A stretch of 36,301 bases of DNA from Nemertoderma westbladi (taxonomy: Eukaryota > Xenacoelomorpha > Nemertodermatida > Nemertodermatidae), in the NCBI GenBank assembly GCA_032718475.1, contig JAUCBJ010001613.1, forward strand, positions 1-36,301. The letters are read 5' to 3'. Of the stretch, positions 32,037-36,301 are shown in pieces. Made by a program: the position numbers and the translations under genes. The notes under the pieces were generated by a model, which saw only the letters and a program-made list of their open reading frames with translations, was not told where the DNA came from and ran no database searches. Position 1 is the stretch's first letter. Each line of letters begins with the position of its first letter.

Positions 32037-33599
32037 TCAGGTTTGTATCCGTTCTATATCGTCGACGTCGTCGGTGCTCAGCGGGATTATTTTCCTCCCG
32101 AAATGCGACTCGAAACTCCGAAGCAACGACAGATCCGTCTCGCCGCTCACGAAGTTTATCGCGATTCCAGACTTACCGAATCTCCCGGTTCGACCGATTC
32201 TGTGAAGGTAAGTTTCGTAATCGGGTTCCTTTTTCAAATCGGTTGGAATATCGTAGTTAATCACCAGGGATACCTGCTCCACATCGATTCCTCTTGAGGA
32301 AACATTGGTGGATATCAAGACCTTCTCCTTCCCTTCGCGGAACCTGTTTAGTACGGCTATCCGTTGCGAGATATCCAGATCTCCATTGAGTAAGGCGACT
32401 GCATGACCTTCCCTCACCATCCGTTCCGCCAACCACAGAGACGCCCGTTTAGTTCGAGTAAATATCATCGCCTGCCCGACTGTAATAACTGCGTATAAGT
32501 TGCTAAGAGCTTCGAACTTTTCCTCCCTATCTTTACAGAGAACGTAATATTGTTTGATGTTATCCAGCGATTCCTCTTCCCTACGTAGCCGGATTGTTAT
32601 CGCGTCTGGGATGATCTTGAGGGCGAAGTTGATGACGTCGGAGTCGTAAGTCGCGGAGAAGAGGACCATCTGGCATTCGGGGTTGAGGAGTTTGTGGATC
32701 CTGATACTTTGGTCCTGGTGACCCTGTGTCGCAATCATAACATCCGCCTCGTCCAAAACAAACATAACAATTTTGTTCATATCGAGAACGCGGAACTTAT
32801 TGGCCCAATCCAACATGGTGCCGGGGGTCCCTATGATGATGTGCTCGGTAATCCGGTCCCCTTTCCTCACGCGTTCCCCCCTAACCGCGAACTTAAACCG
32901 AATATCCGTGTAATACTTGGCCATCTGTTTGCCGACGTCCCCCGTCTGCAGTGCTAACTCGAACGTAGGCGAGAGACACAATATCTGGGGATGGTTCAGG
33001 GACGGATCCACCTTGGATAACATGGCGACTAGAAACGCAGCGGTTTTTCCGGTACCGGATTGCGATTGGGCAATCAGGTTATTGTGCGGATGGGCGAGGA
33101 GTAAAGGTAATGCTGTCTCCTGGATCTTAGAAGGTTTAATAAACCCGAGAGAATAAAGTCCTCGGAGAATGTTTTCGCTAAGGTTTAATTCTTCGAAGCT
33201 TTTAGCGGAGTAGAGCGGGGAGTTTGGGTTGGATCGCTCGACTACCACTTGATTCCCCGAGTGGACGAGTTTATCGCGAACTATTTTGCGGAGAAGCGAA
33301 GCTTCTTCCGCCGTTATCGCTGTGTCGTCTTCGCCGTCATCGCCGTGGTCTTTAATCGGCGAGGTCCCCGATTGGTAGGTTGGAGACGTGACTCCTGTAC
33401 TCGACGACGGAGGACCGATCGGCGGGTACAACTCCGCAGGATTGCCGTTAGCGGCGTTCGAGATTCCACCGACGGGAGCGTTTAGTCCTCTCGCTGATCT
33501 CGTACCGGTACCGGTACCCGATATGTTCAAGGACCTCGCCTTGGTTACTAGTTGCGACTCCTGCTGATTAACCGCTTGGACCCAATCGAAGTCGGACAT
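32037..33599 (-). CDS. DDX19: DDX19/DBP5-type DEAD-box RNA helicase (mRNA export)
   Basis: 520 residues from the ATG at 33599, chosen because MSDFDWVQAVNQQES matches the DDX19 N-terminus; the frame is open 27 codons further up, starting at a non-ATG codon. Residues ~98-114 resemble the autoinhibitory helix, followed by NPNSPLYSAKSFEEL. Q motif FIKPSKIQ; motif I SQSGTGKT (178-185); Ia PTFELALQTG; GTPGT; DEAD (283-286); SAT (315-317); IV AMIFTRTKRA; V TNVSSRGID; VI HRIGRTGR (466-473); the end DDVDDIERIQT matches the family C-terminus. Family members act at the cytoplasmic face of nuclear pores, where Gle1-IP6 and Nup214 cycle the ATPase to strip proteins from exported mRNA. The ~80-residue Gly/Ser/Pro-rich insert before the helix makes it longer than the ~480-residue vertebrate protein. 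The coding region has no intron, unlike vertebrate DDX19. All motifs are intact, so it is probably functional. Confidence 0.95.
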   Translation of the reverse strand: MSDFDWVQAVNQQESQLVTKARSLNISGTGTGTRSARGLNAPVGGISNAANGNPAELYPPIGPPSSSTGVTSPTYQSGTSPIKDHGDDGEDDTAITAEEASLLRKIVRDKLVHSGNQVVVERSNPNSPLYSAKSFEELNLSENILRGLYSLGFIKPSKIQETALPLLLAHPHNNLIAQSQSGTGKTAAFLVAMLSKVDPSLNHPQILCLSPTFELALQTGDVGKQMAKYYTDIRFKFAVRGERVRKGDRITEHIIIGTPGTMLDWANKFRVLDMNKIVMFVLDEADVMIATQGHQDQSIRIHKLLNPECQMVLFSATYDSDVINFALKIIPDAITIRLRREEESLDNIKQYYVLCKDREEKFEALSNLYAVITVGQAMIFTRTKRASLWLAERMVREGHAVALLNGDLDISQRIAVLNRFREGKEKVLISTNVSSRGIDVEQVSLVINYDIPTDLKKEPDYETYLHRIGRTGRFGKSGIAINFVSGETDLSLLRSFESHFGRKIIPLSTDDVDDIERIQT

Positions 33600-34133
33600 C
33601 TCTAGGCCTATTGCTCTAACTAAATACTGAACAGCTGAAATATTTACTGAATTATGAAATGACCGCATACACTGCAGCACTGATACAGGAATATCAGAAT
33701 ATGGAATAATAGGGCCTATGCAGCTATGTCAGTATGTATATGTACAGATGTAGGCCTAATACTGTAATAGTACTGTAGTAATAATTAATAAAAGAATTAC
33801 CGGTAGGCCTACACTTCCAACTCAGACACTGCAGCACTGCACACTGCTGCTGTGCTGCACTGTCAAACTTCCCTCAGGCAGACCACAGACGGCAGGTCAG
33901 GATCAGACAATGTCAAACTGTCAACACTGAGCTGCTTAATGATTCACAGCCAGACGCGGTCGCTTCCTGGCACCTGGTACCAGTAAGCAGCCAGGACAGG
34001 GAGGGGATACTGGGATATCATATCACACTACTGTAGACAGCTAGAGGCGCCACTTTTTCACGGCTCGTGTAATTTGTAATTTGGGACATTAATATTCGCT
34101 CTTCCTGCCTTCAGCGGAAATCTGTCTATCTAA
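33600..34133. other. 5' flank of the DDX19-type gene
   Basis: No gene. Three TAGGCCTA sites (33603, 33751, 33804) lie just upstream of the start codon, and CTGCTGTGCTGCACTGTC-like CAG/CTG-rich sequence is at ~33825-33870. The promoter should lie here but no TATA box is obvious. Confidence 0.45.
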
Positions 34134-34256
34134 ACACCCCAATAACACCCCAATGATTATGCTAATCACCCCAATGCACCCCAATGGTTATGCTAATCAC
34201 CCCAGCAGCCCAGTGCACCCCAATGATTATGCTAAACACCCCAATGCACCCCAATG
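34134..34256 (+). repeat. Short tandem repeat with ATTATGCTAAT motifs
   Basis: Three imperfect copies of a 31-39-bp unit made of CACCCCAATG blocks alternating with ATTATGCTAAT or GGTTATGCTAAT. The TATGCTAAT part resembles a POU octamer with one change. It sits ~540-660 bp upstream of the helicase start codon; a regulatory role is speculative. Confidence 0.6.
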
Positions 34257-34259
34257 AAA

Positions 34260-34336
34260 GGCGAAAGCAATGTCCTGCAAAGCGGAGGCAGCTTTGTTCT
34301 AGTGTAAAGGTTGTGGGAACCAATGATATTGTTCTA
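34260..34336 (-). mobile_element. Short relic of the (TAG)n LINE
   Basis: About 77 bp matching the plus-strand text of the LINE fragment near 26315-26385: shared GCGAAAGCAATGTCCTGCAA, GCGGAGGC, TTTGTTCTAGTGT and GGGAACCAATGA. It has several substitutions, and both ends are lost in low-complexity sequence. Confidence 0.75.
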
Positions 34337-34340
34337 AATA

Positions 34341-34427
34341 CCCCCCCCCCCCCCCCCTCCCCCCAAAGTTATACTGAGGGGAGGCAAATTATACTAAGGA
34401 GATTATGTCCGGGTGGGGGGGGGGGGG
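34341..34427. repeat. Facing C17 and G13 tracts
   Basis: C17 (34341-34357) plus CCCCCC, then a ~50-bp spacer, then G13 (34415-34427). The two tracts are complementary and could form a hairpin. Confidence 0.8.
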
Positions 34428-36078
34428 CAAAATCCTAGGAGAATGACAGAATGAGACAAGGGGGACATACTCTCCTAGGAGTTTTTTTTCCGTGGGTACA
34501 GATTCCACAGGGGGCAAATTCCCCTGCTACACCGGTGCTAGTACTACGCTCAACAAGGTTACCTGCTACTGTATATGACAATGACAGTACGATAGCTAAG
34601 GCAGGACAGTATCTGAGTGTCGTGGTCGTGCTTGATTGGCTGATTGACTAGAGCAGTAGAGCCTAGACAGCTAGAGATGAGAGAAAGAGGCACACTGGCT
34701 GACTATAGTGAGATGGAGTTCACTTATGCTTAGCGCCATCGAAATCCCAACATGCTGGCGCTAGAGAACTTTGTAGGCCCCATGAAAGCAATTAAGTACA
34801 GCTCCCACGAGTCTATACCAATTCATTCAGATGTCAAATGAATGATATGGTCCTCAATTGGTTCCCTTTTCAAAGCGAATTTTATATAAATATCAGGAGT
34901 TGGGGGCTCTTTCTGTTGTCCCGCAGCTAGTTTGATTTATATTCTCCTTATTTTATTTTTAAACTTTACGTTTTTACCCCTCGAGTTTGATTAGAATATG
35001 GCCACCCACTCATGCTCCCACAGAGCAAGCCACATGTGTGCGCTTGAGCGCACATGGCGTGTGTGTACGCTCTTGCGCACCAAAAATTACCTGTTTTTCT
35101 AAACATATGTTTAAAACATAAGTAAGAACGGAAATTTTAATTAACAATTTAATATAAAACAATAAAATGTAAAATCATTAAACTGCAAATCTCGAGTACG
35201 CATATTGAAAGCACCCGGCCCCCTTAATGAGGCATGTCTCTATGTTGTCGTATGCATTCGTGGCGGTGGCAGGTTATTTCAACTACACTATTTCGTTTCA
35301 ACTATTCGGTTTCCGTAGGCCTACTTACCTATGTTTTAACAGTATGTTTAGAGAAACAGGTAATTTTTTAGTTCAAATTTTATCATAACACTACACCATG
35401 TCCCAGAATATAGCGTCGTAATTCAGTGACACCCCCCCCCCCCCCCCTAATTTTTCTACAAATCTTAATGAGATTGCATGAAATTTGAAACAGAGATAGG
35501 TTCACCTCCCGACCACTGACTGTGTGAGCCAGAATTTTTATTTTTGCTTTCAATCTTTAGCTACAAGCGTTTAAAAAAAGTGTCTCCAGCAATATTTCAC
35601 CAGTTACACCGCAGTTATTCTTCTACCTTATAGACGTTTGTTGGTACCAATGGAAAGCTATGGCCATGCAAGGATTCCAAATATGTATCACAATTTGAAT
35701 TTTGTTGAAAAATGGCTGAGATATGAGCGTTCAAATGTTGCATGGTTTTGCAACGACGCGAGGCTATTTTATTATATTAATAAATAAACCATATTCTGGA
35801 ACATTTTTTAAATGTATGAATAGCTACGTAATAGTATGATTAAAGATGTAATGCATTGTTGCCCAGCTACGTATTTGGATAAACAAAATATTCCAGATTA
35901 TTGTATTACTTGGCGATGTAAAACATAATACATGTAGGCCTAACACAACTTTCAATGAACAACAAAAAGTATTTATTTGGGTAAGGTCATTTTTTGCACA
36001 ATTCGCTATAATTACCAATTTAGATTTAATTCAATAATTTAATAGATATTACTATTCTACAGATTTAAAGTGCAATTT
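34428..36078. other. Intergenic, AT-rich
   Basis: No gene identified. Holds a GTGTGCGC/GCGCACA hairpin (~35035-35060), an inverted repeat (35083-35370), a C16 tract (35432-35447) and TAGGCCTA at 35316 and 35935. The open stretch 35824-36018 (minus) has no visible domain. Confidence 0.5.
35083..35370. repeat. MITE-like inverted repeat
   Basis: AAAAATTACCTGTTTTTCTA at ~35083 onward and its near-perfect reverse complement (TAGAGAAACAGGTAATTTTT) at ~35348-35368, extending inward through TATGTTT; arms are ~27 bp. The interior is ~230 bp without coding potential. No target duplication was established. Confidence 0.5.
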
Positions 36079-36222
36079 TCACCCATCATAGTACATAGTA
36101 ATGTTGTGCACATTGCCAGGCTTAACGGCAGTTTCCTTGCTTGTCAAGCTTTTTTTGTATATCTTCTCACTTTTAACTGCGCCTATTTCAGCATAAATAT
36201 CATCCATCGATGTTTCTTCCAT
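36079..36222 (-). CDS. Small ORF or possible first exon, unknown
   Basis: 47-codon ORF starting MEETSMDDIYAEIGAVKSEK with stop TGA. The composition looks protein-like (Glu/Asp-rich start, Lys-rich middle). A possible splice donor AAA|GTGAGA lies within it, so it may be exon 1 of a gene whose later exons I cannot find. I do not recognise it. Confidence 0.25.
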   Translation of the reverse strand: MEETSMDDIYAEIGAVKSEKIYKKSLTSKETAVKPGNVHNITMYYDG

Positions 36223-36301
36223 TGTGAAATAGCGAAATAGCAAAATAGGTAATGTCAGAATGTAGGAAATTAAAAATAACTATTTATTGTACGGTAATAA
36301 A

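Noticed and set aside
32043-33485. Plus-strand ORFs opposite the helicase
   Set aside because: Antisense shadows of the DEAD-box ORF.

Overview
This is metazoan nuclear DNA, most likely from a marine invertebrate. The evidence is two eukaryotic protein-coding genes (one apparently spliced with a GT-AG intron), non-LTR retrotransposons of two lineages, about 15.6 kb of two unrelated satellite arrays, many poly-C/poly-G tracts, and a striking excess of the palindrome TAGGCCTA. I cannot name the species or phylum from sequence alone. All similarity statements are by-eye comparisons; no alignment or database search was run.

Layout. 1-4132 and 10181-13613 are two halves of one satellite array with a 41-bp unit and higher-order duplications. 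A 6.05-kb minus-strand LINE (4133-10180) splits it. ORF2 of the LINE (PHD finger, apurinic endonuclease, reverse transcriptase) is intact. Its ORF1 (coiled coil plus RRM-like) is open right up to the 5' junction and lacks a clear ATG. A copy of the empty insertion site survives inside the array near 2111. 13728-16291 carries a probable two-exon minus-strand gene; its 473-residue product joins an acidic, Ser-rich tail to a C39-like cysteine peptidase fold.

16292-20410 is repeat-rich. A pair of ~260-bp inverted arms (16911-17170 and 19283-20118) flanks 2.1 kb, and the right arm was later broken by a 5'-truncated LINE with a 7-bp target duplication. 20411-29223 is a second satellite of about 260 copies of a 31-bp unit. 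The unit has no stop codon in any forward frame, so it reads as a 31-residue peptide repeat; the many long ORFs there are by-products of this. The same LINE family is inserted inside it in inverted orientation (26073-26862).

29224-32036 is intergenic with LINE and SINE-like relics. 32037-33599 (minus) is a full-length, intronless DDX19/DBP5-type DEAD-box helicase, the mRNA export factor, with all motifs intact and a polyadenylation signal downstream. 33600-36301 holds short tandem repeats, LINE relics, C/G tracts, an inverted repeat and a small ORF of unknown status.

The two host genes show no obvious functional link. The main stories are the peptidase-like gene, the layered history of transposons inside two satellites, and the three-frame-open 31-bp array.
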